Below are positions 10,604 to 19,642 of a stretch of DNA of 55,674 nucleotides, piece after piece. This stretch comes from Jiangellales bacterium (GTDB taxonomy: Bacteria; Actinomycetota; Actinomycetes; Jiangellales; Jiangellaceae), in the NCBI GenBank assembly GCA_030447955.1, contig JAUJNY010000003.1, positions 68,462-124,135 on the forward strand, written 5' to 3'. Numbering within the stretch: position 1 is the first letter of the stretch; each line of letters opens with the position of its first letter. The notes below the pieces were generated by a model. That model was not told the DNA's origin and did not search any database. It was given only the letters and a program-made list of their open reading frames with translations. The position numbers were made by a program, and so were the translations under genes.

Positions 10604-11407
10604 GTGGCGCTCACGCTGGGGACGGGTCCGTTCGGGCCGCAGCACGCTGGCCACTTCAACGGCCATTGGGACGGGCCGGCACACACCCTGTACTGGGAGG
10701 ACTTCCAGCCGCGGTTGCGCGCCGTCCTGGCCGGGGAGACGGTGCTCGACTCCACCCGGGCCAAGATGCTGCACGAGACCGGGCACCTGGCGACGCTTTA
10801 CGTCCCCCGCGAGGACGTGCGCTCCGACCTCCTCGAGCCGACCCAGCACCACACCCGCTGCCCGTTCAAGGGCGAGGCGTCGTACTGGTCGCTGCACAGC
10901 GGGGACCGCGTGGTCGACAACGCGGTCTGGGCGTACGCGGAACCGCTGGAGGAGGCCGCCTGGCTGCAGGGGTACGTCGCGGTCTACCCGGACGCGATAG
11001 ACGAGTGGTACGTGGAGGACGAGCGGGTCTACGCGCATGTGAAGGACCCGTACCACCGCGTGGACGTTCACCCCAGCTCCCGCCACGTGGTCGTGCGCCA
11101 CGGCGGGCAGGTGGTGGCCGAGTCGACGCAACCGCTGCTGCTGTTCGAGACCAGCCTGCCCGTCCGCTACTACCTGCCTCCAGCAGACGTCGACGCCGAC
11201 CTGCTGGAGCGCAGCGAGACGGTGTCGGACTGCCCCTACAAGGGCGCCGGCCAGCACTGGCACCTGAAGCTCGGCGACACCACGGTCGAAGACGCCGCAT
11301 GGAGCCTGCCCGACCCGCTACCCGAGGGGCTCCGCGCCAAGGACCACGTCTGCTTCTACCCCGACAAGGTTGACGTCGAGGTCGACGGACAGCGCCTCGC
11401 CGGCTGA
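10604..11407 (+). CDS. Tandem DUF427 domain protein
   Basis: 267 aa with two DUF427 repeats: one around residues 40-130 (CPFKGEASYWSL, VWAYAEPLEEAAWLQGYVAVYPD) and one around 160-262 (CPYKGAGQHWHLKLGD, AAWSLPDPLPEG, HVCFYPDKVDVEVDG). The CPFKG/CPYKG blocks and aromatic YPD ends are family hallmarks. GTG start with GAGAGGGG 7 bases upstream. Function of the family is not established. Confidence 0.85.
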   Translation: MALTLGTGPFGPQHAGHFNGHWDGPAHTLYWEDFQPRLRAVLAGETVLDSTRAKMLHETGHLATLYVPREDVRSDLLEPTQHHTRCPFKGEASYWSLHSGDRVVDNAVWAYAEPLEEAAWLQGYVAVYPDAIDEWYVEDERVYAHVKDPYHRVDVHPSSRHVVVRHGGQVVAESTQPLLLFETSLPVRYYLPPADVDADLLERSETVSDCPYKGAGQHWHLKLGDTTVEDAAWSLPDPLPEGLRAKDHVCFYPDKVDVEVDGQRLAG

Positions 11408-11434
11408 GCTCGGACGAACGGGAGCGTCAGGACT

Positions 11435-11474
11435 GGGGAGGATCACCCGCGCACCGCTACGGAGCATCCTCCCC
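11435..11474. repeat. GGGGAGGAT/ATCCTCCCC hairpin element, copy A
   Basis: Inverted repeat with perfect 9-bp arms (11435-11443 and 11466-11474) around a 22-nt loop. Copy B at 15030-15067 shares arm and loop sequence (CCGC, ACC, CTACG, AGCA). It lies between the DUF427 stop and the DUF1028 promoter and may also end DUF427 transcription. Confidence 0.75.
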
Positions 11475-11511
11475 GGCCATGGTCGGACCGGCCGACCGTA
11501 CGCTGCCCTGC

Positions 11512-12345
11512 ATGACCTTCTCGATCGTGACCAAGGACGCCGACGGGCAGTCGTACGGCGTGGCGGTGGCCAGCAAGTTCCTCGCCGTCGGTGCGGTGGT
11601 GCCGGCAGCGGCGGTGGACGCGGGGGCGTTGGCCGCCCAGGCGATGCCCGACCTGTCCGACCGGGCCGAAGGACTCGCAGCGCTGGCGGCCGGCCGCTCC
11701 GCTCAGGACACGCTGGATGCCCTCATGGCTGAGGACGACCAGCGGGCACACCGGCAGCTAGGGGCCGTCGACCTGACCGGCGGGTCGGGGACCTACACCG
11801 GCGCGGAGTGCATCAGCTGGGCCGGTGGCTCCTCCGGGCCGGGCTACGCCATCCAGGGCAACTGCCTCGCCGGTGCGGAGGTGGTCGCGTCCATGGAGCG
11901 GGAGTGGCTGCAGTCCCCGGCCGACTCCCCGTTGGCCCGGCGGCTGTTGCGCGCACTGGCCGCCGGTGACGAGGCTGGCGGTGACAAGCGTGGCCGGCAG
12001 AGCGCGGCGCTGCTCGTCGTGAGCCCCGGGGGTGGGTACGGAGGCACCAGCGACGTCGCCGTGGACCTGCGGGTGGACGACCATCCCGACCCGGTGCCCG
12101 AGCTGGCCCGGCTGCTCGACCTGCACGAGCTGTACTTCGGCAAGCCGGATCCGCAGAGCCTGCAGCCGCTGGAGGGTGACCTGGCGACCGAGGTACGGCA
12201 GCTGCTCGGCGAGCGCGGGTACACCGGCGCGGACCTCGACCAGGCGCTGCTGGAGTGGATGGGCGTGGAGAACTACGAGGAGCGCCACGTCGCAGGATCC
12301 ATCGACCCCCTGGTGCTGGAGAAGCTGCGCGCCGGCGCTGCCTGA
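11512..12345 (+). CDS. DUF1028 protein with C-terminal peptidoglycan-binding-like segment
   Basis: 277 aa. The start MTFSIVTKDADGQSYGVAVASKF and GYAIQGNCLAGAEVV are typical of DUF1028, thought to have an Ntn-hydrolase-like fold. The C-terminal ~65 residues (DLHELYFGK to LLEWMGVENYEERH) match the small putative peptidoglycan-binding domain often fused to it. ATG at 11512 is chosen because the homologous sequence starts there and TACGCT ends 7 bases upstream, indicating a leaderless transcript. Substrate unknown. Confidence 0.85.
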   Translation: MTFSIVTKDADGQSYGVAVASKFLAVGAVVPAAAVDAGALAAQAMPDLSDRAEGLAALAAGRSAQDTLDALMAEDDQRAHRQLGAVDLTGGSGTYTGAECISWAGGSSGPGYAIQGNCLAGAEVVASMEREWLQSPADSPLARRLLRALAAGDEAGGDKRGRQSAALLVVSPGGGYGGTSDVAVDLRVDDHPDPVPELARLLDLHELYFGKPDPQSLQPLEGDLATEVRQLLGERGYTGADLDQALLEWMGVENYEERHVAGSIDPLVLEKLRAGAA

Positions 12346-12377
12346 CGTACGTCCATCCGCGCCGGCCAAGCCTCGGG

Positions 12378-13760
12378 TCAGACCGCGGAGTAGTGCCGGT
12401 ACCAGTCGCTGGAGAAGAGTCCGTCCGGGTCGTGCCGGCGCTTGCTCTGCACGAACTCCGGAAACCGCGGGTAGGCGGCATGGACCTGCTCGTCGGTGGC
12501 CCAGCGGTGGTAGGTGAGGAAGAAGCTCCCGTCGCGCTCCAAGGCGAGGTCGATGAGCCGCCGGAACGCCGCGGCGGCGGACTCGATCCCCGCCTGGGTG
12601 TGGACGGTGTGGACGTTGAGCACGATGCCAGCACACCGCTGCCTGGCCCAGGCGAGCACCGTCTCGTCGTCGGCTTCGACGAGCCTGACGGTGCCGTAGA
12701 TGATGTCGACCTCGTTGCGGCGGCAGTCTGCTGCGGCCGCGGCCATGAAGTCGGGGAGGCGTCCCAGCGGTACGTACACCTCCCCGATCATCTCGCTGGC
12801 CGACGTCCCGCCACCATGACGGTCGAGCTGAGCGTGATATCCGGGGACGTAGGCGGCGAGCTGGTGGATGTCGGACCAGTAGAGCTGACCCGAGGTGGCC
12901 AGGTAGTGCCGCGTGTACTCGTCGAAGGCGCGCTGCTTGTCACCGTGGGCCAGCCAGAGCAGCTCCTGCCAGTTCTCCCGGCTGAGCGCCAGCTGCCCTT
13001 CGCCGATCGGGGTGTCGACCTCGGTCGGCCGGTAGCAGGAGAACACGCCCCAATGCAGGAAGTCGGGCGAGGCGAGGTCGATGGCGAACTGGAAGTCGCC
13101 GTAGCGGAAGCCGGCAGCGATCCGGTCCTCGAAGGCGGCCTCGAGCTGGTCGACGCTGAGCAGCTCGACGACGCGTTCGAGCTTGCGGCGACGAGCCAGC
13201 CGGAGCGTGACCGAGTAGATCACCCCGAACAGGCCGTACCCGCCCACCACCAGGGCGAACAGTTCAGCGTTCTCACGGCGACTGCACTCGACCACGCTGC
13301 CGTCGGCACGCACCAGCCGCAGCGACTCGACGTCCGACACGATCGGAGGGAGCGTCAGGCCGCGTCCGTGGACGTTCGCCGACACGGAGCCACCGAGCGT
13401 GAAGTCGTCCGCTCCCGTCTGCTTCTGGACGATCCCCCATTGCGCCGAAGCGCCTTCCTGGGCGCGCAGCAGTGAACCCACCAGCTCCGGCCACTGGATG
13501 CCAGCCTCCACCTCGACGAGGCCGCGTTCGCTATCGAGGTCGAGCACCCGGCGCAAGCCACGGGTGTCCAGCAGCACGCCGTCGGTAACGAATTGCTGCC
13601 CGCCCATCGCGTGCCGCCCTCCGGCGACGCTGACGGGTCGACCCGCCGCCCGACAGCGCGCCAGCGCGTCCTGGACATCGCTGAGGGAACCGACCTGGAC
13701 GACCTCCGCGACCTCGGTCTCGTTGAGGGCGGAGTGGATGTCGTTGACTACCAGACCCAT
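12378..13760 (-). CDS. FAD-binding (PCMH-type) oxidoreductase
   Basis: 460 aa. Two-lobed FAD domain: VSVAGGRHAMGGQQF near residue 50 (pyrophosphate loop) and GADDFTLGGSVSANVHGRG near 115. The C-terminal half ends in RRHDPDGLFSSDWYRHYSAV, as in the glycolate oxidase GlcD/aldonolactone oxidase-type superfamily. The substrate cannot be told. The ATG at 13760 lies inside the 3' end of the ICMT-like gene (13-bp overlap), so the two form an operon with coupled translation. Confidence 0.85.
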   Translation of the reverse strand: MGLVVNDIHSALNETEVAEVVQVGSLSDVQDALARCRAAGRPVSVAGGRHAMGGQQFVTDGVLLDTRGLRRVLDLDSERGLVEVEAGIQWPELVGSLLRAQEGASAQWGIVQKQTGADDFTLGGSVSANVHGRGLTLPPIVSDVESLRLVRADGSVVECSRRENAELFALVVGGYGLFGVIYSVTLRLARRRKLERVVELLSVDQLEAAFEDRIAAGFRYGDFQFAIDLASPDFLHWGVFSCYRPTEVDTPIGEGQLALSRENWQELLWLAHGDKQRAFDEYTRHYLATSGQLYWSDIHQLAAYVPGYHAQLDRHGGGTSASEMIGEVYVPLGRLPDFMAAAAADCRRNEVDIIYGTVRLVEADDETVLAWARQRCAGIVLNVHTVHTQAGIESAAAAFRRLIDLALERDGSFFLTYHRWATDEQVHAAYPRFPEFVQSKRRHDPDGLFSSDWYRHYSAV

Positions 13761-14344
13761 GGGACCAGGTGTTGGGTGCGGTCGCGGTAGTCGGCGTACT
13801 CCGTCCCGAACGCCCGCAGCAGCGCGCGTTCCTCGATCCGCACCCGGTGCAGCACCCCCGGGACGGGCAGCAGCGCGCCCAGCGCCACGGACAGCCAGTT
13901 GCCGAGGGCCAACCCGAAGCCGCCCGAACACAGCAAGGCCCCGGTGTAGGAGGGGTGACGCACTCGGTGGTACGGCCCGGAGGAGACCACCCGCTGTCCG
14001 GGCACGACCTGCACCGTGTACGTGAACCACCGCCCGAGGGTGCGTACCGCCCAGACCCGCAGCGCCAGCCCCGCTGCGATGACCGCAACGCCGAGGACCA
14101 GCGGAGTCCATCGTTGCCCTGGGATGACCGCCGGCGGCGCGGTCAAGGCGGCCACCACCGCGGCGACGAGCGCCGCGGCGTACCCGAGCAGGACTGCCGT
14201 GCGGCTGCCCTCGTCGAGATCCGGACCGCTCCCACCGCGGCGCGCCAACCTCACCTCCAGCAGGAGCCACGCGAGCAGCGCAGAGCCCACGAGGGACGCC
14301 GCCGCCGGGTCGGCCAGGACGAGGGGACGAGCCACACGGCTCAT
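13748..14344 (-). CDS. Isoprenylcysteine carboxyl methyltransferase-like membrane protein
   Basis: 198 aa with four to five hydrophobic spans. The C-terminal catalytic signature GPYHRVRHPSYTGALL followed by RIEERALLRAFGTEYADYRDRT is diagnostic of the ICMT/phospholipid methyltransferase superfamily, which uses SAM at the membrane. Bacterial members often act on lipids or polyketide-like molecules. It precedes the FAD oxidoreductase and is divergent from the GNAT gene. Confidence 0.85.
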   Translation of the reverse strand: MSRVARPLVLADPAAASLVGSALLAWLLLEVRLARRGGSGPDLDEGSRTAVLLGYAAALVAAVVAALTAPPAVIPGQRWTPLVLGVAVIAAGLALRVWAVRTLGRWFTYTVQVVPGQRVVSSGPYHRVRHPSYTGALLCSGGFGLALGNWLSVALGALLPVPGVLHRVRIEERALLRAFGTEYADYRDRTQHLVPWVW

Positions 14345-14376
14345 CCTGGCAGCGCGACGGCTCGTACGCTGCCTGC

Positions 14377-14931
14377 GTGGGAGCGCTGGCAGCCCGGGTC
14401 AGGCCAGCAGGCCTACCGGATGCGCCCGGGATCTTGTCGATCTATGCGCCCGTCGTGCAAAAGACGGTCGCCTCGTTCGAGACCGAGGTCCCAGACCTCG
14501 CGGAGATGCGGCGCCGCATCGTGGTGACGACCTCGTCGCTGCCCTGGCTGGTCGCCGAGGAGGACGGCGAGGTCGTCGGTTATGCCTATGCCGGCCGGCA
14601 TCGGGAGCGCAGCGGGTACCGCTGGTCGGTGGAGGTCTCGGTGTACGTCGACGCGAGTCATCGGAGGCGGGGTGTCGGCCGGCTGCTGTACGAGCCGTTG
14701 CTCGACACGCTCCGCGGGCTCGGCTACGTCAGCGCCCTGGCCGGGATCGCGCTGCCCAATCCGGCCAGTGTCGGGCTGCACCAAGCCCTGGGGTTTCGTC
14801 GCGTTGGCACCTTCGAGAACGTCGGGTACAAGCACGGCGCGTGGCACGACGTGGAGTGGTGGCGGCTGGCCCTGCGAAAGCCGCCGAACGAGCCGCGTGA
14901 CCCCCTGCGCTGGCGGGCTGTTCCGGTCTGA
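14377..14931 (+). CDS. GNAT N-acetyltransferase, phosphinothricin acetyltransferase-like
   Basis: 184 aa. Opens RPAGLPDAPGILSIYAPVV, has the acetyl-CoA loop ASHRRRGVGRLLYEPLL near residue 95, and VGLHQALGFRRVGTFENVGYKHGAWHDVEWW, matching Pat/Bar-type enzymes that acetylate phosphinothricin, methionine sulfoximine or similar amino groups. TACGCT sits 6 bases before the GTG, so it is probably leaderless. Confidence 0.88.
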   Translation: MGALAARVRPAGLPDAPGILSIYAPVVQKTVASFETEVPDLAEMRRRIVVTTSSLPWLVAEEDGEVVGYAYAGRHRERSGYRWSVEVSVYVDASHRRRGVGRLLYEPLLDTLRGLGYVSALAGIALPNPASVGLHQALGFRRVGTFENVGYKHGAWHDVEWWRLALRKPPNEPRDPLRWRAVPV

Positions 14932-15029
14932 GGAAGACCGAGGGCGACCAGGTGACCGTGCGGCCGGGTCAGCGCTTTCAGCCCGGAGGTGTCGCGGTCA
15001 CGCGTCCGCGCGGGGTGGCGACGCTTACC

Positions 15030-15067
15030 GGGGAGGATCGTCCGCACCCCTACGAGCAACCCTCCCC
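15030..15067. repeat. GGGGAGGAT hairpin element, copy B
   Basis: GGGGAGG at 15030-15036 pairs with CCTCCCC at 15061-15067. Aligned with copy A it keeps the loop (CCGC, ACC, CTACG, AGCA) with a few indels. It lies between the GNAT gene and the DUF1990 remnant. Confidence 0.7.
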
Positions 15068-15111
15068 ATAGCGGGCAGCCGTCACCACTACCGTGCGGAC
15101 GGTGGTCTCCG

Positions 15112-15288
15112 ATGACTTCGAGGTGCGCGCCGCGCCGCAGCTACCCGGAGGTGGGCGGCGCGACGGTGCGCCGGGGCTTCGCGTACGGCTCGCTGCCGGG
15201 CCAGCCGCTCGTACCGCCCGTAGCTGGGGCCGGCCAGCGGCTGGTCAACCGGCGCTACGCCGCCGCTGCCCGTCGGCTCGCCGGGTGA
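15112..15288 (+). pseudogene. Internally deleted DUF1990 remnant
   Basis: A 58-aa ORF that keeps only the landmarks of DUF1990: an N-terminal SYPEVGGAT (family: YPEVGAT near the start), then at once RRGFAYGSLPGQPL (family: GFAYGTLPGHP, usually ~110 residues in), then GAGQRLVNRRYAAAARRLAG, like the C-terminal helix. A full member is about 160-180 aa, so roughly two thirds are missing, apparently in two deletions. Its TGA overlaps the SRPBCC GTG (GTGA), the pairing expected of an intact operon. Confidence 0.6.
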
Positions 15289-15843
15289 CCGCCCACGCCG
15301 TCGTCCGGCAGGTCGTTCCGGCCGGGGTCGAGGAGACCTTCGACCTGGTGCACGACTACCACCGACGACTGACCTGGGACACGCTGCTGCGCAGCGCGTA
15401 CACGGTCGGCGACGTTCCGCCGGACCGCGGCGTTGAGGCCGTCTGCACCGCCCGGCGGCGGCTCGGCAACCTGAGCTTCCGGACCCGCTACGTCACGTTC
15501 TCCCGACCGCTGCTGGCCGCGGTCGTGCTCGTCGACGCGCCGTTCCCGTTCGTCAGGTGGGCCGCGTCAATCCGGCACCGTCCCTTGCCCGACGGCTGCA
15601 GCGAGGTGATCTACACCCTCACCTTCACCTGCCGGTTGGCTCCCCTGGTCGAGCCGGTGGCGCTGCCCGCTTTCCGCTGGGAGACCGCTCGCCGGCTGCG
15701 GGCTCTCGCAGCCCTCGCAGCTTGCGGCAAGCAGCTAAGCGAGTCTTGCACCAGCCCCTCGCACGGGCGGCCGCCGTTACCGACTACCGCAGCCGTCAGG
15801 ATGGGAGCCGGCGGGGTGTCCTGGCTCAACACATCGGCGACAC
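15285..15843 (+). pseudogene. SRPBCC family gene lacking a proper 3' end
   Basis: From the GTG at 15285 the frame encodes an SRPBCC (START-like lipid/polyketide-binding) domain: VVPAGVEETFDLVHDYHRRLTWDT, then beta-strand-rich sequence and a C-terminal helix FRWETARRLRALAALAA ending near 15720. The expected stop is absent. The frame stays open through an IS481-derived element, across the tRNA-Thr locus and into the next gene until 16397, so the tail cannot be native. The end given is where the inserted element begins. A small frameshift near 15720-15740 (a TAA is present in another frame) could explain the lost stop. Confidence 0.6.
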
Positions 15844-15991
15844 ATGTCTCAAGACATAGGCGACAGCCTCTGGCGCCGCGTGAGGCTCGACCATGTCGAA
15901 GGCCCGGCTGGTCATCACCGCACTGTTCGTCGAGGGTCAACAAGCCGCCGAGGTGGGTCCGGCCTGTCGCCGATGTCTTGAGACATGACAC
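15816..15991. mobile_element. IS481-derived mini-element (MITE-like)
   Basis: About 176 bp with inverted ends. The left inner copy ATGTCTCAAGACAT plus GGCGACAG at 15844-15866 is repeated inverted at 15964-15986 with one mismatch. A diverged tandem copy of the left end precedes it at 15816-15843. Between them an ATG at 15893 opens MSKARLVITALFVEGQQAAEV, the usual N-terminus of IS481-family transposases, which then runs directly into the right repeat. It is therefore an internally deleted IS. The right edge is 2-3 bp from the 3' end of tRNA-Thr. Confidence 0.8.
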
Positions 15992-15993
15992 AG

Positions 15994-16066
15994 AGCCGGC
16001 GGGGGGACTCGAACCCCCAACCGCCCGATTACAAGTCGGGTGCGCTGCCAGTTGCGCCACGCCGGC
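15994..16066 (-). tRNA. tRNA-Thr (anticodon TGT)
   Basis: The minus strand folds as a 73-nt tRNA without encoded CCA. The 7-bp acceptor stem pairs GCCGGCG with CGCCGGC, the anticodon arm is CCCGA-CTTGTAA-TCGGG with anticodon TGT (reads ACA), and the T-loop is GGTTCGAGTCC-like. An IS481 remnant abuts its 3' end. Confidence 0.95.
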
Positions 16067-16225
16067 CAAGTCCCCGCGCAGCCTAGTGCCGCGACCTCGC
16101 CACTCCGCCTTGCAGCCAGACCGGCCGGCCCGATGCTGGCGCCCGACGGCGCGGGTGCGCCACACTGCGACAACCTTCACTCGGATCGTCCGGCACGTTC
16201 CTGCCGGTGGAAGGACTGGTGAGCC

Positions 16226-17305
<1,080 letters not shown>

Positions 17306-17345
17306 GCTCCACCGCCCCCCGGCTGCCCGCCTGTACGGCCACCCC

Positions 17346-18626
17346 GTGCCGCTGCGCATCCTCGCCGCACCGCAGGACCCCCAGCTGCTCGACCTGCCCT
17401 GGGAGGTGCCGCTGGAGGCGTGGCCGGCGGACCGGCTGGTGGCGCTGCCGCGTGGGTTGTCCCGCCACGTCGTTCGCTTCGTCCGGCTCGACGGGCGGGT
17501 GTACGCCGTCAAGGAGGTCGTCGAGCGGCTGGCGCAACGTGAGTACCGCCTCCTGCGCGATTTGGAGCGCAGCGGCGTACCCGCCGTTGAGGCGGTCGGC
17601 ATCATCGCCGGCCGGGAGTCGCCGGCGGGCGCGCCACTCGACCCGGTGCTCATCACCCGGCACCTGCAGTTCTCGCTGCCGTACCGGGCGCTGTTCTCGC
17701 AGACGCTGCGCCCGGACACCGCGGGCCGGCTGGTCGACGCCCTGGTTGTACTGCTGGTCCGGCTGCACCTGGCCGGGTTCTTCTGGGGCGACTGCTCCCT
17801 GTCCAACACGCTGTTCCGCCGCGACGCCGGCGCTTTCGCGGCGTACCTCGTCGACGCCGAGACCGGCGAGCTGCACGACGAGCTCTCCCCCGGCCAGCGG
17901 GCCTACGACATCGACAACGCACGCACCAACATCGCGGGCGAACTGCTGGACCTGGCCGCCGGTGGGCTGCTCGACGAGCACGTCGACCCGGTCGACTTCG
18001 CCGCCGACGTCGGCGCGCGATACGAGCGGTTGTGGGGAGAGCTCACCGGGTCGGAGTCCTTCGAGCTCGACGAGCGCTGGCGCATCGCGCAACGGGTGGA
18101 ACGGCTCAACCGGCTCGGCTTCGACCTGGCCGAGCTCGACATCGTCACCGACGTCGGCGGCCGCAGTGTGCGCATCCAGCCCAAGGTGGTGGACGCCGGC
18201 CACCACTCCCGACGGCTGCTGCGGCTCACCGGCCTAGACGTCGAGGAGAACCAGGCCCGTCGCCTGCTCAACGCCCTCGACCAGTACGCCGCCGCCACCG
18301 ACCAGCAGGGTGAGGACGAGGAGATCGTCGCCCACCAGTGGCTCACTAGGGTTTTCGAGCCCGTGGTGCGTTCGGTGCCTGCCGACCTGCGCGGCAAGCT
18401 CGAGCCGGCTGAGGTGTTCCATGAGGTGCTCGAGCACCGGTGGTACCTCTCCGAGCGATCCGGTCGTGACATCGGCCTCAAGGAGGCGCGGGATGCCTAC
18501 CTGCGCGACGAGCTGGCGCACCGGCCCGACGAGCAGGCCGTGATCGGCGGCGTAGGACCGGCTGACGACGATGAGGCGGCGGACCCCGAGCCCTTCCGCA
18601 TCCCGTGGGACCAGCTGCGTGGCTAG
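17346..18626 (+). CDS. DUF4032 protein with kinase-like N-terminus
   Basis: 426 aa. Residues ~35-200 look like a lipopolysaccharide-kinase/atypical kinase fold: VYAVKEVVERLAQREYRLL supplies a Lys and Glu, LVVLLVRLHLAGFFWGDCSLSNTLF resembles a catalytic loop with Asp and Asn, and AYLVDAETGEL resembles the metal-binding Asp. The C-terminal half is DUF4032. Substrate unknown. It is convergent with rlmB; both stop codons share one CTAG (18623-18626). Confidence 0.85.
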   Translation: MPLRILAAPQDPQLLDLPWEVPLEAWPADRLVALPRGLSRHVVRFVRLDGRVYAVKEVVERLAQREYRLLRDLERSGVPAVEAVGIIAGRESPAGAPLDPVLITRHLQFSLPYRALFSQTLRPDTAGRLVDALVVLLVRLHLAGFFWGDCSLSNTLFRRDAGAFAAYLVDAETGELHDELSPGQRAYDIDNARTNIAGELLDLAAGGLLDEHVDPVDFAADVGARYERLWGELTGSESFELDERWRIAQRVERLNRLGFDLAELDIVTDVGGRSVRIQPKVVDAGHHSRRLLRLTGLDVEENQARRLLNALDQYAAATDQQGEDEEIVAHQWLTRVFEPVVRSVPADLRGKLEPAEVFHEVLEHRWYLSERSGRDIGLKEARDAYLRDELAHRPDEQAVIGGVGPADDDEAADPEPFRIPWDQLRG

Positions 18627-19642
18627 CCGGCTTGCCGGCGCGCACGAGCGACCTCGTGCAACACGATCCCGGCGGCGACGCCCGCGTTGAGCGACTCGAC
18701 CTCGGCGGCCATCGCGATGCACACCCGCGACTGGCAGGTCTCGGCGACGAGCCGGGACAGGCCGCGACCCTCCGCGCCGATGACGAGCACCAGCGGGTCG
18801 GCGGCCACCGAGAGGTCGCCCAGCTCCGCCGAGCCTCCGGCGTCCAGACCGACCACGGCCAGCCCGGCGTTGGCGTAGGAGCGCAGCTGGCGGGTGAGAT
18901 TGGTGGCACGGGCCACCGGCAACCGTGCGGCCGCTCCCGCCGATGCCTTCCAGGCGGTCGCCGTCATCCCAGCCGACCGGCGCTCGGCGACCACCACGCC
19001 GTGCCCGCCGAACGCCGCAGTTGAGCGGACGACGGCGCCGAGGTTGCGCGGGTCGGTGACTCCGTCGAGGGCCACGATCAGCGGAGCCACCGCGGCGTCG
19101 TACGCCCGCTGTAGCAGGTCGTCCGGATGCGCGTACTCGTACGGCGGCACGGCCAGGGCGACACCTTGGTGAACGGCGCCTCCAGTCACGCGGTCGAGCT
19201 CGGCCCGCGGCGTCTCCAGCTGGGGGAGCCGGCGCTCGGCCGCCAGCCGCAGCACCTCGCGGACCCGGTCGTCGGCCTCGATACGCTCGGCCACCCACAG
19301 GGTCGAGGCGGGTACCCCTGCACGCATGGCTTCGAGGACCGCATTGCGGCCGGCAATGGTCTCCCGCCCGTCCGCGGCTGCGGCCGTGCGCCGGCTGGCG
19401 CGGCGTTCGGGCGTGCGGTCACCACGACGTTCGGGGCCGGAGTCCGTCCTCCGGCCGCTGGCCGCTCCCCGTGCCGCGGGGCCAGTGCGGCGGGCGGCCG
19501 GATGGCCGGGACGCTCCTCGGCCTTGGGCGTCGCGCCCTTGGCCTGCAGCCCGCGGCGGCGCTGCCCCCCGGAGCCGACGACCGGACCCTTCTTGGACCC
19601 GGGGTTGCGCCTGGCCCCCCGCCGTCGGGAGTTACCGGCCAT
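18623..19642 (-). CDS. rlmB: 23S rRNA (guanosine-2'-O)-methyltransferase RlmB (TrmH family)
   Basis: 339 aa SPOUT methyltransferase. An Arg/Lys/Gly-rich N-terminal ~90 residues is followed by the substrate-binding domain (GRNAVLEAMRAGVPASTLWVAE) and the knotted SAM domain with VTDPRNLGAVVRSTAAFG, VLVIGAEGRGLSRL and VESLNAGVAAGIVLHE. It 2'-O-methylates a 23S rRNA guanosine. The ATG at 19642 overlaps the cysS TGA (TGATG), the usual actinobacterial cysS-rlmB pairing; a GTG one codon upstream is an alternative. Confidence 0.93.
   Translation of the reverse strand: MAGNSRRRGARRNPGSKKGPVVGSGGQRRRGLQAKGATPKAEERPGHPAARRTGPAARGAASGRRTDSGPERRGDRTPERRASRRTAAAADGRETIAGRNAVLEAMRAGVPASTLWVAERIEADDRVREVLRLAAERRLPQLETPRAELDRVTGGAVHQGVALAVPPYEYAHPDDLLQRAYDAAVAPLIVALDGVTDPRNLGAVVRSTAAFGGHGVVVAERRSAGMTATAWKASAGAAARLPVARATNLTRQLRSYANAGLAVVGLDAGGSAELGDLSVAADPLVLVIGAEGRGLSRLVAETCQSRVCIAMAAEVESLNAGVAAGIVLHEVARARRQAG

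Noticed and set aside
15893..15988. 31-codon ORF as a functional gene
   Set aside because: It is the truncated N-terminus of an IS481 transposase running into the element's right end.
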